Assembly (NCBI RefSeq): GCF_004770265.1 | Contig: NZ_RQGQ01000011.1 | Location: 1 to 64,000 of the forward strand | Reading direction: 5' to 3' | Length of the DNA stretch: 64,000 nucleotides | Source of the DNA: Leptospira congkakensis | GTDB lineage: Bacteria > Spirochaetota > Leptospiria > Leptospirales > Leptospiraceae | Made by a program: the position numbers and the translations under genes | In this document: piece after piece, positions 29,579-38,318 of the stretch | How positions within the stretch are numbered: position 1 is the stretch's first letter | Layout: every line of letters starts with the position of its first letter | The notes under the pieces: generated by a model | Told to the model about the DNA's origin: nothing | Seen by the model: the letters and a program-made list of their open reading frames with translations, nothing else | The model's database searches: none

Positions 29579-30821
29579 AAAAACCTAAAACCAAAATAGA
29601 AACCAACCAATGGATGTATACAAAGTCACTATCAACATACAGTCCATAAGATAAAAAAGCTAAAAAGGAAACTGCCGCCACAGCACTTTCCACTTTTCCG
29701 ATCTCCATAACAAATAAAACCCAAAGAATCCAATACCAAGGATGTATGACAGGAGAAAACAGAAGAAATAAAGAATATATAATTAGAAACCGGATAGGTA
29801 GACTGAGTTCTTCCGATATCTTTTTTCGAAAATAAAAAACATAAAGGAAACTAACGGCGACAAACGAAAGGATTCCAGAAAGGTATTCCCCATGAAATGG
29901 ATTCAAAACAAAATAAAAAATAGGTTCTAAAATACCTGCAAATCGGAAAGAATGAAAGAACAATCCTAAACCTGCGCTCCCTTGTAAAACCAAATCAGAA
30001 AACACAGTAACCTTCCACACAAACAAAGAAAGAATTGTAATGGATAAAACTTTAATCCAAGTTCTACGACTCCAACCAATCCCTAAAACAAAAAGAAAGG
30101 TATTAAATTTTAGCTGGGTCAAAAGAAAAAAAGAACCCATTTTTAAAAAATGGGAACGGGATAAAAACAAAAAGAGAGAACCTGTTACCAAAAGTATTTC
30201 TGGATGCATTTGAGAAATCCCTTCGAGGATGACGATTGGATTTCCAAAATACAACCAATAGGATTTATTCGAAAGGCTAGGATACAATTTTCGGATTAAT
30301 AATAAATTCAAAATATCAAACAGAACGATTAAAATCTGAACTCCGACAAAACTATTTTGAAAAACAGATCCAATGATAATTCCCAAAGAAAAAAAACACT
30401 GCAATAATAACGGATAAACGGAATAATAACCCGGACTATTCATATTAGTTAATAGAAAACCCAATCCAAGCGGAGTTGTTTGTACAAATTCTGTCAATTG
30501 TTCTGGAGTATAATGATAAGGAGAAATTCCTTCTAAAAATAATTTAGCATCAAAAAGATAACGGTAAACATCATCACTCCAAACTGGTGAAGATCCTATC
30601 ATAATCAGACGCAAAATAATTGTGTAGACAAAGAAAAAATAAAATCCATTCCCAAAGATCGAAACGATATCTGCCAAAAAATAGAAATACATTGGCAACA
30701 AAATTGAGATCACTAAAACAATACTAAGATCGTTTCGATTTCCAAAATGAGCAGAACTAAAAAGTAAAGCAGGATAAAGAATCGATAGTAAAATCTTTGT
30801 TAGATTATTTTTTATATACAC
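29538..30821 (-). CDS. Polytopic membrane glycosyltransferase-like protein (GT-C type)
   Basis: A protein of about 427 residues with ten or more membrane helices. The first loop carries SSPVWSDDVYRYLFDAKLF followed by GISPYHYTPEQ, like the acidic catalytic loop and G-x-x-P-Y of GT-C mannosyl/arabinosyltransferases. I take GTG 30821 as start; a frame from ATG 30914 is open but overlaps the GT2 gene by 110 bases. With the GT2 enzyme upstream, which could make a lipid-linked sugar donor, it may glycosylate envelope components. A paralogue lies at 34388. Confidence 0.75.
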   Translation of the reverse strand: MYIKNNLTKILLSILYPALLFSSAHFGNRNDLSIVLVISILLPMYFYFLADIVSIFGNGFYFFFVYTIILRLIMIGSSPVWSDDVYRYLFDAKLFLEGISPYHYTPEQLTEFVQTTPLGLGFLLTNMNSPGYYSVYPLLLQCFFSLGIIIGSVFQNSFVGVQILIVLFDILNLLLIRKLYPSLSNKSYWLYFGNPIVILEGISQMHPEILLVTGSLFLFLSRSHFLKMGSFFLLTQLKFNTFLFVLGIGWSRRTWIKVLSITILSLFVWKVTVFSDLVLQGSAGLGLFFHSFRFAGILEPIFYFVLNPFHGEYLSGILSFVAVSFLYVFYFRKKISEELSLPIRFLIIYSLFLLFSPVIHPWYWILWVLFVMEIGKVESAVAAVSFLAFLSYGLYVDSDFVYIHWLVSILVLGFYGYKQINYLRKTT

Positions 30822-31539
30822 GGAAAAGTAACAACCGGAAAAAAGTGTATAAAATTTTGATCCCAACACGTATCGACATAGAAATGGTACCAGATATTTT
30901 AGAAACACCCGCAAATCGTTTTCTATAGTTTACTGGGATCTCCCTTATATCCATTTTTTGTTGTAATGCTTTCACATGCATTTCAATATTCCACCCCCAA
31001 GTTGGATCTTCCATCTCCAACCGAACAAGTGAGGAATATTTTAAAATTCGGAGTGGACCCATATCTGTAAACTTACGCCAGAAAAAAATAAGAATCAAGA
31101 AACAAGTCAGTGCATTTCCAAATATTTGTATCGGAGATAAAGAACCTTTTTCTACAATCCCTATGGTTCTTGAACCAATCACTAAATCGGCTTGGGTTTC
31201 TTTTATTACTTGGATAATTTTTTGGATGTCCATAGGATCATCAGAACCATCCGCATCACAGAAAAGAATATAATCCGGCTCTAACTTTGTATTTTTGATC
31301 CAATTGAGCGCAACAAGACAGGCATTCCCATAACCTATCTCGGGACAATCTAAAGTGAGAAGCCCCATCTTTCTAACGATAGTCGGTGTTTGATCCCTAG
31401 ATGCATTATTCACTACAATAAAACTAGATTTAGGCAATCCAGAATTCGTAATTAGTCCAGTTAATGCACGTTCAATGCCCTCTTCTTCATCCCGAGCAGG
31501 AATGATACAAAGGATATTACTCACCTTTTCTTTCTGCAT
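30805..31539 (-). CDS. Family 2 glycosyltransferase (dolichol-phosphate mannosyltransferase-like)
   Basis: A 244-residue GT-A fold enzyme: ILCIIPARDEEEGIERAL near residue 9, FIVVNNASRDQT, the metal-binding DADGSDDP near residue 94, and IGSRTIG. A C-terminal hydrophobic stretch around residue 130-150 and the tail may associate with membrane. Relatives transfer a sugar from a nucleotide to polyprenyl phosphate. It overlaps the cytochrome gene by 23 bases and the GT-C-like gene, so the run is translationally coupled. Confidence 0.88.
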   Translation of the reverse strand: MQKEKVSNILCIIPARDEEEGIERALTGLITNSGLPKSSFIVVNNASRDQTPTIVRKMGLLTLDCPEIGYGNACLVALNWIKNTKLEPDYILFCDADGSDDPMDIQKIIQVIKETQADLVIGSRTIGIVEKGSLSPIQIFGNALTCFLILIFFWRKFTDMGPLRILKYSSLVRLEMEDPTWGWNIEMHVKALQQKMDIREIPVNYRKRFAGVSKISGTISMSIRVGIKILYTFFRLLLFRVYKK

Positions 31540-32833
31540 TCCTTTTGAATAATTCTTCTAGTGAAGTGTCTTTTCTAGATTTTGTTTTTATTTGGTATAG
31601 GGACTCAATGACGAGGGAACTATGAGGGTATAATTCTTTTATCTTTTCTACTTTTTCTTTATATGGAGAAGTAAGATAACCCGAGGACTGACTCATATAA
31701 TCCGAAGTATTATTCTTCAAACGAACATGAGTTGCTTGGAAACGATAGGAAACCACTGGAAGTTCAGTTTGTTTCAATGCCCAAACATAGACCTTCCCCG
31801 ATGGAATTCGTGTATCATTTACTTTTTTTGCTTGAGGTGACCAAGACCATTCCTGGCCAATAGTTGTTTCCGATTGAAAAATCGAATTTCCATTCTGATC
31901 CAAGCCGACAAGTGATAAGCGGTAAAATCGTTCTGGGTCACCCGTTGTCACATGGTGGTCAGCGTTAGTATTTTTAATATGTACTTCGATTGTATTTTTT
32001 TCTACTTTCCAATTGGAGAGAACAATCCCTGGTTTGTAACCCAATCGAATTTGATCAGGATACAAATCGAATCTTTTCGGAACACCACCACCAATAAACC
32101 CATGTTTGTGAGAAGTTCGAATCGGTTTGTTTAGCGAAGCTTTGACAAAAGAACGACGAACTTCCGGTTGGTGGCAAGAAGAACAAGTTTGATTGGAATG
32201 AGTAGCTTGTAACTCTGATCCGGTTTGGAAAGAACAAACGAGTGATTCATTTAAAGTATAAGTTTCATTATGACAATCATAACAACGGTTTAATAATTGT
32301 TTGCGATCAATTTTAATGGGATGAGGAGGAGAAGTCCCACCGGTTCCACCTATCACATAACTTTCATTTGTCTGCGAATCCAATCTGACATGGCAAGTAG
32401 CGCAGGTAACCCCTTCCTCCTTCATATCAGGATTAAAATTAGGGTTTGGAATTTCAACAGGCCGAAAATAATCCCCATTACGCAAACCAGTGATGATGGT
32501 TTCTCTTTGATTTTGTACTGGGATATGACAGTTCAAACAAATCCATTTAGGAGAACTTGGCTTTGCAAGTTCTGATTGGAATTGGATATCTGTAAGGGCA
32601 TTGGCATGGGTAGAACGTTGCCATTCCTCATAAATTTCCGTATGGCAGTTCCCACAATTTTTGGCAGTGGGAGCCCCTACTCCTTTTAAATCAGGAAGAT
32701 TTTCAATTGGTTTGGCCCAAATTTTGCCAGGGAACACTTGTTCGATGGGAACCTCTCTTTGGTTCAGATAAAGAAATCCTCCAATACTGAATACGATTAA
32801 CACCAAAAGGAGGATGAGTAAATTTCGTTTCAA
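31517..32833 (-). CDS. Membrane-anchored pentaheme cytochrome c (c554-like)
   Basis: A 438-residue protein with an N-terminal membrane helix (residues 5-23) and five CXXCH haem sites: CGNCH at 60-64, then CLNCH, CATCH, CYDCH and CSSCH. IYEEWQRSTHANAL after the first site is typical of the cytochrome c554 family. The C-terminal half lacks haem motifs and is beta-rich. It should sit in the periplasm and carry electrons. It starts four bases after the rhodanese stop, so both are one operon, and it is paralogous to the cytochrome at 40762. Confidence 0.9.
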   Translation of the reverse strand: MKRNLLILLLVLIVFSIGGFLYLNQREVPIEQVFPGKIWAKPIENLPDLKGVGAPTAKNCGNCHTEIYEEWQRSTHANALTDIQFQSELAKPSSPKWICLNCHIPVQNQRETIITGLRNGDYFRPVEIPNPNFNPDMKEEGVTCATCHVRLDSQTNESYVIGGTGGTSPPHPIKIDRKQLLNRCYDCHNETYTLNESLVCSFQTGSELQATHSNQTCSSCHQPEVRRSFVKASLNKPIRTSHKHGFIGGGVPKRFDLYPDQIRLGYKPGIVLSNWKVEKNTIEVHIKNTNADHHVTTGDPERFYRLSLVGLDQNGNSIFQSETTIGQEWSWSPQAKKVNDTRIPSGKVYVWALKQTELPVVSYRFQATHVRLKNNTSDYMSQSSGYLTSPYKEKVEKIKELYPHSSLVIESLYQIKTKSRKDTSLEELFKRNAERKGE

Positions 32834-32836
32834 TTT

Positions 32837-33757
32837 TTAATTTCCAGTTTCCAACGGAAGTTTTGGATCATTTGACCATTCCCACATTGAGCCCGCATAG
32901 TTGTATGCATTATATCCATAAGTGCGAAGGATTCCAACCACAAAAGCGGAACGAACCCCACCTGTACAATAAGCTACAATGGGTTTTTCTTTTTGAATGC
33001 CTAACTGTTTTAAATAAACGTCAACCTCTGATTTTGATTTAACATTCCCTTTGGCATCGAACAACTCTTGGTAAAAAAAAGATTTAGCACCTGGAATGTG
33101 CCCTCCTCTAGATTCCCCGTATGGTGTTGCTCCTGTAAACTCTCTCGGTTCTCTTGTATCTAAAATTTGGTGTTGTTTCGATGGTAATCCCTTTAATATT
33201 TCATCTTTAAAGATAGCAGCAGAAACATGAGTTTTATTTTTTGCTAATTGCGAGTTGATTGCCAAAGTCTCTGGTTTAGGATTTGTTTTTTTCTGGATTT
33301 GTTTTTCATAAGAGGAATATCCCCCATCAATCCAATAGGATTGTTTGAATCCGGCTTCTCGAAGACTCCAGACAATTCGCCCTTCTTCTCCCCAACCAGA
33401 ATTTCCATCACCTAACACAAGAACATTATCATCTTGTTTGAGGCCTAAATCGTTTAGTTTTTTACGAACTAATTTTAGTTCTAATAAATCTCCCTTATTG
33501 GGGGTCTCGGTGCGAGACAAGTCTTCCCAAGACAAAACAACTGCTCCAGAAACTTTGTTTTTCAAACGAGGAACAGCAGAACGAGTGTCTAGAATTTTAT
33601 ATTTCGGAAGGGAGAGGGCCGATTCAGCTGAGAGAAACCAAGGGGAGTCCGCTAGTTTTGTAGCAGGGACAGAGGGCCCAGCGCTTGGTTCTCCAAAGAA
33701 CGCCCAAAGAAGAGAGAAAAAAAATAGATAGATTCCGTAACCACGTAGTACTTTCAC
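32837..33757 (-). CDS. Exported tandem-rhodanese sulfurtransferase
   Basis: A 306-residue thiosulfate sulfurtransferase-like protein with an N-terminal hydrophobic export signal. The first rhodanese domain (about 45-160: LDTRSAVPRLKNKVSGAVV, VLVLGDGNSGWGEEGRIVW) lacks a catalytic Cys. The second (about 180-300: LDTREPREFTG, GHIPGAKSFF) has active Cys264 in YCTGGVRSAF. Such enzymes carry sulfane sulfur as a persulfide. It lies in an operon with the pentaheme cytochrome and diverges from a DUF4395 gene, with a palindrome between them. Confidence 0.92.
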   Translation of the reverse strand: MKVLRGYGIYLFFFSLLWAFFGEPSAGPSVPATKLADSPWFLSAESALSLPKYKILDTRSAVPRLKNKVSGAVVLSWEDLSRTETPNKGDLLELKLVRKKLNDLGLKQDDNVLVLGDGNSGWGEEGRIVWSLREAGFKQSYWIDGGYSSYEKQIQKKTNPKPETLAINSQLAKNKTHVSAAIFKDEILKGLPSKQHQILDTREPREFTGATPYGESRGGHIPGAKSFFYQELFDAKGNVKSKSEVDVYLKQLGIQKEKPIVAYCTGGVRSAFVVGILRTYGYNAYNYAGSMWEWSNDPKLPLETGN

Positions 33758-33796
33758 GAAGATATCCCCTGAATTTATACTGTCTTTCTCTTTTAA

Positions 33797-33810
33797 GACG
33801 AAATATCGTC
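33797..33810. promoter_or_regulatory. Palindrome in the divergent rhodanese/DUF4395 promoter region
   Basis: GACGA-AATA-TCGTC is a perfect inverted repeat of five bases each side, about 40 bases upstream of the rhodanese ATG and 90 before the DUF4395 gene. It is a candidate operator for the nearby XRE-cupin regulator. The following ATCGTCAATAAAATAAAT resembles ATCGTTCAATATATAAGAT at about 36407. Confidence 0.4.
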
Positions 33811-33896
33811 AATAAAATAAATATTTCATCCAATAAAGCGAATTTTTCTTGATAGAAGCAACCCCCCTCGTACTTTGGAAAGGAATGGAGGGCAAT

Positions 33897-34373
33897 ATGA
33901 AAATTGGTTATTATCCGGACGTGGTCAATGAAAATGTCACAAGGATTGTCGCCTCGACTGTCGTATTCCTTGGTGTTTTTGCGATTCTATTTCCGAACCC
34001 TTATGTGCTCGCACTCTTACTTGCCGGGTTTACTTTGCGTTTGAGTTACGGGCCAAAGTTTGAACCGTTTGCTTTTTTTACTTCTAGATACTTAGTCCCG
34101 TGGCTCGGAATTTCTTTTGTAGCCACAGCAGGACCACCCAAACGATTTGCACAACTTATCGGATTTTTATTTAGCGTTGGTGCGATTGTGTTTTTTGTTT
34201 TAGATCTAAGATTGGCTTACCAAATCGCTTTAGCAACTCTCGTTTTTTTTGCATCACTCGAATCTTTTTTAGGATGGTGTGCTGGTTGTTTTGCATTTGG
34301 TCTACTTATGAAACTAGGAGTGATTCCGAAAGAAATTTGTGAAAGATGTAACAATCTAAATTTCAATAAATAG
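33897..34373 (+). CDS. DUF4395 membrane protein
   Basis: A 158-residue membrane protein of the DUF4395 family: VNENVTRIVASTVVFLGV near the start, LRLSYGPKFEPFAF, four to five membrane helices, and a cysteine-rich end (GWCAGCFAFG and EICERCNNL). The chosen ATG is preceded by GGAGGGC; a TTG at about 33849 would add 16 residues. DUF4395 genes are often near thioredoxin or rhodanese genes, which fits the divergent rhodanese here. A role in thiol or sulfur chemistry is inferred. Confidence 0.85.
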   Translation: MKIGYYPDVVNENVTRIVASTVVFLGVFAILFPNPYVLALLLAGFTLRLSYGPKFEPFAFFTSRYLVPWLGISFVATAGPPKRFAQLIGFLFSVGAIVFFVLDLRLAYQIALATLVFFASLESFLGWCAGCFAFGLLMKLGVIPKEICERCNNLNFNK

Positions 34374-34387
34374 TTTTCGCTAATACA

Positions 34388-35704
34388 TTGTTACAATGGA
34401 TTTTATTCATAAGTATTTCTTTGGTTACCATTCTCTTTTTTTGGATGGTAACCCTTCCTAAATCTTTTTTTAAAAAATACAAAACGGAAATTTTTCTCCT
34501 TGGGCTTAGCCTTCGTGTAATATTTATTTTTCTTCCTCCCGTTTGGGAAGACGATTGGGCCAGATATTTATGGGAAGGAAATTTTATTCGAGCTGGAGAA
34601 TCTCCGTATGAAATAGCTCCAGAAAATTCATTTCAAAAATCTAACTTAAGTGAAATAGAAACAGAGATTTTATCGCAAATCAATCATCCTGATTGGACAA
34701 CAATTTACACACCTTTCGTTTTACTCTATTTTGCCTTATTTTCTCCAGGTTTTTCAGGAGTTTTTTTAAAACTTAGTTATCTCATTTTCGAAACATTCAG
34801 TTTTTTATTATATTCGAAAGGTAAACCCTTCAAGTTTCCACTCCTGTATTGGATTTTTCCAATTTTAATCAAAGAAGTATATTTAAACTATCATTTTGAA
34901 ATATTGATTCTTTCTCTTTTTTGGATTTTTTTAAATACTCTCAAAAATAAAAGATATTCCCTTTCGAGTTTTATCTTTGGTCTCGCTGTTCATATTAAAT
35001 TCTTTTCTCTATGCTATTTTATGTATCTGATCCAAAATATACCATTCAAAACTTGGAAAAAGGATTGGAAAGAATGGCTAATGGTTGGTTTGTCTTTTGT
35101 TTTTGGATTTTTTATTTTTTATTTCATCTATTACTTAATTTTTCCAAACTCAAACGACTTTGGATTTACCAACTTACTAAGATTTGGTGGAAGTTTCAAA
35201 TTCAATCAGTTTTATGAACCATTCTGGAAAATATTTGGGGTCATGGATCTAAGAACATTTCCACTTATGTTTTTATTGTCTAGTATGTTGATTTTTTTAT
35301 TCATCAACCTCGAGAAAAAAAATCAATTTCGCAAACTCCAATCCACCTCTAGGAAATTAGATTTATATTTTTTGTTTGGATATCTTTCTCTTTGTTTACT
35401 CCCAGTATACAACCCTTGGTATTTTTTAATCCTCCTTCCTATCCTAGTCACTTCAAAATCAGAAAGAATTTTTCCTTGGATTTTGGTATCTATCCCTCAA
35501 CTCTCCTACCTCACCTCTGCCCGTTTGGGACTGGAATTTAGCTATTTCTATGAAATCCCAAACTCCATCCTCTTGTCTGAAGCCCTAATTTCCCTAATCT
35601 GTCTCACCTGGCATTTTAGACAAATATTCATTTTACTTTACAAAATATCCAATATATCAAACATAGCCCCTAAGGGAAGTATTGGGTATGGAAACAGAAA
35701 TTGA
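34388..35704 (+). CDS. Polytopic membrane glycosyltransferase-like protein (GT-C type), second copy
   Basis: A 438-residue, very hydrophobic protein with about eleven membrane helices. The first loop reads FLPPVWEDDWARYLWEGNFI then GESPYEIAPE, the same acidic loop pattern as the protein at 29538, so the two are probably distant paralogues. The start is TTG 34388, 14 bases after the DUF4395 stop; no strong binding site is seen. Relatives transfer sugars from polyprenyl-phosphate donors. Its end overlaps the XRE-cupin gene by 17 bases. Confidence 0.75.
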   Translation: MLQWILFISISLVTILFFWMVTLPKSFFKKYKTEIFLLGLSLRVIFIFLPPVWEDDWARYLWEGNFIRAGESPYEIAPENSFQKSNLSEIETEILSQINHPDWTTIYTPFVLLYFALFSPGFSGVFLKLSYLIFETFSFLLYSKGKPFKFPLLYWIFPILIKEVYLNYHFEILILSLFWIFLNTLKNKRYSLSSFIFGLAVHIKFFSLCYFMYLIQNIPFKTWKKDWKEWLMVGLSFVFGFFIFYFIYYLIFPNSNDFGFTNLLRFGGSFKFNQFYEPFWKIFGVMDLRTFPLMFLLSSMLIFLFINLEKKNQFRKLQSTSRKLDLYFLFGYLSLCLLPVYNPWYFLILLPILVTSKSERIFPWILVSIPQLSYLTSARLGLEFSYFYEIPNSILLSEALISLICLTWHFRQIFILLYKISNISNIAPKGSIGYGNRN

Positions 35705-36299
35705 AAGTTTTTCTGCCACAACAGAAAACGAAAGAAATGTCGATGAAGTGCTAACGGTTGTCCTTGGGGAGACCTTAAAACGCAGAAGGTTAGAACTTGG
35801 TTTATCCATGGAAAAACTTTCACAACTATCAACTGTTAGTCGAGGAATGTTAGGACTTATCGAGTCAGGAAAAACCACACCCAGTATTGGGATCTTGTGG
35901 AAATTGTCTAAATCGTTAAGGATTCCTATTGGAGAAATGATCCCTGATCTTTTTGCCCAGTCCCCTCGTTTTATTGGATCCAACGAAGGCAAACGTTGGA
36001 TATCGCCTAAAAATACAGCAGAATCAAGGGTTTTTTACCAAGAAGAAAGAGATCGTTTGAGTCTTGTCGAATGGAAACTGACACAAGGAAAGGTCTCCCA
36101 GTTCGGCCACTTACCAACTGCTTTTGATATCAAAATCTATCAAGTCTCCGGAAAAACCAAAATCAAATTAAAAACCAAAGAGATCGTTTTGGAACCAGCA
36201 GACAGTGCCTTTTTTCCCATTGCGGAATTAGAATTCATAGAAAATGAATTCGGAGAAGAATCCAAATTCCTTTGGATCGCTTCCAAAAAAGCGCGTTAG
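35688..36299 (+). CDS. XRE-family regulator with C-terminal cupin domain
   Basis: A 203-residue regulator. Residues of about 25-85 are a helix-turn-helix of the XRE/Cro type (LGETLKRRRLELGLSMEKLS, SRGMLGLIESGKTTPSIGILWKLSK). Residues of about 115-200 form a cupin sensor domain (VEWKLTQGKVSQFGH, IVLEPADSAFFP). ATG 35688 is taken; TTG 35682 is also possible. XRE-cupin regulators include PuuR and SutR, the latter linked to sulfur use in E. coli; the link here is inference from neighbours. It probably controls the rhodanese/cytochrome genes around it. Confidence 0.88.
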   Translation: METEIESFSATTENERNVDEVLTVVLGETLKRRRLELGLSMEKLSQLSTVSRGMLGLIESGKTTPSIGILWKLSKSLRIPIGEMIPDLFAQSPRFIGSNEGKRWISPKNTAESRVFYQEERDRLSLVEWKLTQGKVSQFGHLPTAFDIKIYQVSGKTKIKLKTKEIVLEPADSAFFPIAELEFIENEFGEESKFLWIASKKAR

Positions 36300-36524
36300 A
36301 AATGCTTCGAATCAAAAAAGAAATCTCCATTCAGGAAAACGGGGACGACCAAAAGAATGCACATCACGGTAATATATTGGGCGTTATATAGGAATTATCG
36401 TTCAATATATAAGATAAAGTATTCTCCCATTCCCCCGGCTTTTAAAAACTGACCTTACCATGTTTCCTAACTCTGGTGCAACCCCTACAGGGGGGAAACG
36501 GGAATAAAATCTAAGGATTAACAA
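36300..36524 (+). promoter_or_regulatory. Promoter/leader region of the first rhodanese lipoprotein
   Basis: The region holds an inverted repeat ATATATTG (36372-36379) and CAATATAT (36413-36420) with AT-rich promoter-like sequence between, and a short hairpin CCCC-TACA-GGGG at 36482-36493 about 30 bases before the ATG. Both could regulate expression: an operator for the XRE-cupin protein and a structured leader. I could not match the leader to a known riboswitch class. Confidence 0.4.
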
Positions 36525-37877
36525 ATGAAAACCAATCTACTATACAAGTCGATTGCTCTTATTACCGCGGGGTTCATCGGAGCCTGCGGTGGAGCAAAAA
36601 ACAATGACACACAGAACTTGCTACTGGCAGCTCTTGCCCTTTCCTCAGGGATTAAGGTGAATAGTGCAGCCGAGTTAGCAAAAGCATCTAACGACGATTA
36701 TAATCTAAATGAATATGGTCTTATCACTCCATCTACCTTAGGTAAGTGGGTCAACAATTGGTCTGGGACTAAACCTGCTGGTATCAATGGTAAATTAGTC
36801 ATCTTACAAAACGGTGCCAGCGCTACTGCTGGAAAAGAATACATTGCTGGGAACGGAAATGACGTTGTTGTGTATTCCTTTACTTTCGCTGATGGAGCCA
36901 GTGCTTTGGATGGTGGAGATGGATTCAGTCAAAAACGAAGCAGCGGACTCAGTGATACAGTTTCTATCATCGCGAATGGAGCCAAAGTGGATACCATTCT
37001 CAATCGTTATGGAATTGATCCAAACAATGACCTAGTTGTCTTTGTTTCTTCTGCCAATGCCAACAGTCACGTCCAAGGAACACTCCGTGGATTTTATACT
37101 TTCCGTTATTGGGGATTTGATCATAAAAATCTGGCCTTCCTAAATGGAACACTACCTAGACTGGCTGTAACAGATGGAAACTTTGTTCCTTTCAGTTCTA
37201 CAACAAACACTCCTCCAAGTTACAGCAATCGTTATTCGGTGAAATCTCTCCGAGTTGATAACACTATTCTTATGTTACCAGTAGAAGATGTCATCACTGC
37301 TGTGAAAAATCCTAATAATGTAACCATTGCTGGGCTTACTTCGAGTGTATTTATCTCCGATGCAAGATCTTCTTCTGGAAGCAGCAACGAGTACAATGGT
37401 GTGATCCGAAGTACCGCTTCTGAAGTGGCAGGAAAATATGTTGGTTTTGAAGGCCGTATCAAAGGTGCTAAAGAACTTAGATGGACTGACTTATTAGATA
37501 CAGAATTTAGATTCAAATCTAAAGCAGACCTAATAGCATATTATGATGGAAAAGGTTACCAAGTTGGCCAAACAGCAATTCAACTTTGCCGAACAAACAA
37601 TCGATCACAAGTAACAGGATTCTCTTACATTGCAATCCTCGGATATCCATCTACTTATTATGATGGAAGTTGGATTGAATGGGGTAGTTTAACAGGTGGT
37701 GGGCCAGCTCCAAAACTACCATCTGACTCTCCATACCGTACAGATCTTCCTGAGTTATCTGAAGTAATTACTTACAATGTGGCTGGTGACGTGGATCCAA
37801 ATCTTCCAACAAACTTAAACACATTCGCTACTACTTCTAGAAAAATTATCGAAGAAGATAAAGCTTACAAACGCTAA
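36525..37877 (+). CDS. Rhodanese-like lipoprotein, catalytic Cys present (copy 1)
   Basis: A 450-residue lipoprotein; the signal peptide ends FIGAC, lipidation at Cys21. The rest has a tandem-rhodanese layout. The N-terminal domain has VDTILNRYGIDPNNDLVVFVSS and FYTFRYWGFDHKNLAFLNGTLPRL, matching the inactive first domain of thiosulfate sulfurtransferases. The C-terminal domain has GRIKGAKELRWTDLL, then the loop CRTNNRS with Cys355, then ILGYPSTYYDGSWIEWGSL. It ends EEDKAYKR. It would act on the outer face of a membrane. Its own terminator follows. Paralogues lie at 39286 and 60641. Confidence 0.85.
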   Translation: MKTNLLYKSIALITAGFIGACGGAKNNDTQNLLLAALALSSGIKVNSAAELAKASNDDYNLNEYGLITPSTLGKWVNNWSGTKPAGINGKLVILQNGASATAGKEYIAGNGNDVVVYSFTFADGASALDGGDGFSQKRSSGLSDTVSIIANGAKVDTILNRYGIDPNNDLVVFVSSANANSHVQGTLRGFYTFRYWGFDHKNLAFLNGTLPRLAVTDGNFVPFSSTTNTPPSYSNRYSVKSLRVDNTILMLPVEDVITAVKNPNNVTIAGLTSSVFISDARSSSGSSNEYNGVIRSTASEVAGKYVGFEGRIKGAKELRWTDLLDTEFRFKSKADLIAYYDGKGYQVGQTAIQLCRTNNRSQVTGFSYIAILGYPSTYYDGSWIEWGSLTGGGPAPKLPSDSPYRTDLPELSEVITYNVAGDVDPNLPTNLNTFATTSRKIIEEDKAYKR

Positions 37878-37894
37878 AAGAAAATTTAAAACAG

Positions 37895-37923
37895 AGAGGG
37901 ATGATCCAACATCCCTCTTTTAA
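37895..37923 (+). terminator. Rho-independent terminator after copy 1
   Basis: AGAGGGATG and CATCCCTCT form a nine-base-pair perfect stem with loop ATCCAA, followed by TTT TAAAAA. It lies 18 bases after the stop at 37877 and would largely separate this gene from the next four. Confidence 0.88.
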
Positions 37924-37955
37924 AAATATAAAAATCGATTCGCAGGGAAAGTTAT

Positions 37956-38315
37956 ATGAAGAACTTAATAACATTTTTATTTTTTAATCTACTTTTGATC
38001 TCATCCTCCTTCGCCTCTGGAGGGATTGGTGGTGGTGGTATCGCAAACATTCCACAAGGACAAGATAGAGAAAAATACCATTTAGGAAAAGCAGTCTACA
38101 ATCAAGATCTGACTTTAGAAAAACAACCGAATGTAAAATTGATCGAACAAGAAGAACGATTGGAATACTTACAAGGTAGTTTGCCAAATACAGAAAAAAG
38201 AAGAGTAAATCTTCCTGATTTTGCGGGAAAATTGACAGAAGAACAAATCACAGCACTTGAATACTTTGTTCAAGTTAGATTTAATGTGAAACTTCCAGAG
38301 AAGAAGAAGGAATAA
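37956..38315 (+). CDS. Small secreted protein resembling a haem-less cytochrome c
   Basis: A 119-residue exported protein: signal peptide ending SSSFA, then a Gly-rich stretch SGGIGGGGIAN. YHLGKAVYNQ near residue 41 resembles the helix before a CXXCH site, and LPDFAGKLTEEQITALEYFVQVRF near residue 88 resembles the C-terminal helix of class I cytochromes c. However, there is no Cys after the signal and no haem motif. It is four bases upstream of the barrel gene. The cytochrome likeness is by eye and moderate; otherwise a hypothetical periplasmic protein. Confidence 0.7.
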   Translation: MKNLITFLFFNLLLISSSFASGGIGGGGIANIPQGQDREKYHLGKAVYNQDLTLEKQPNVKLIEQEERLEYLQGSLPNTEKRRVNLPDFAGKLTEEQITALEYFVQVRFNVKLPEKKKE

Positions 38316-38318
38316 ACA

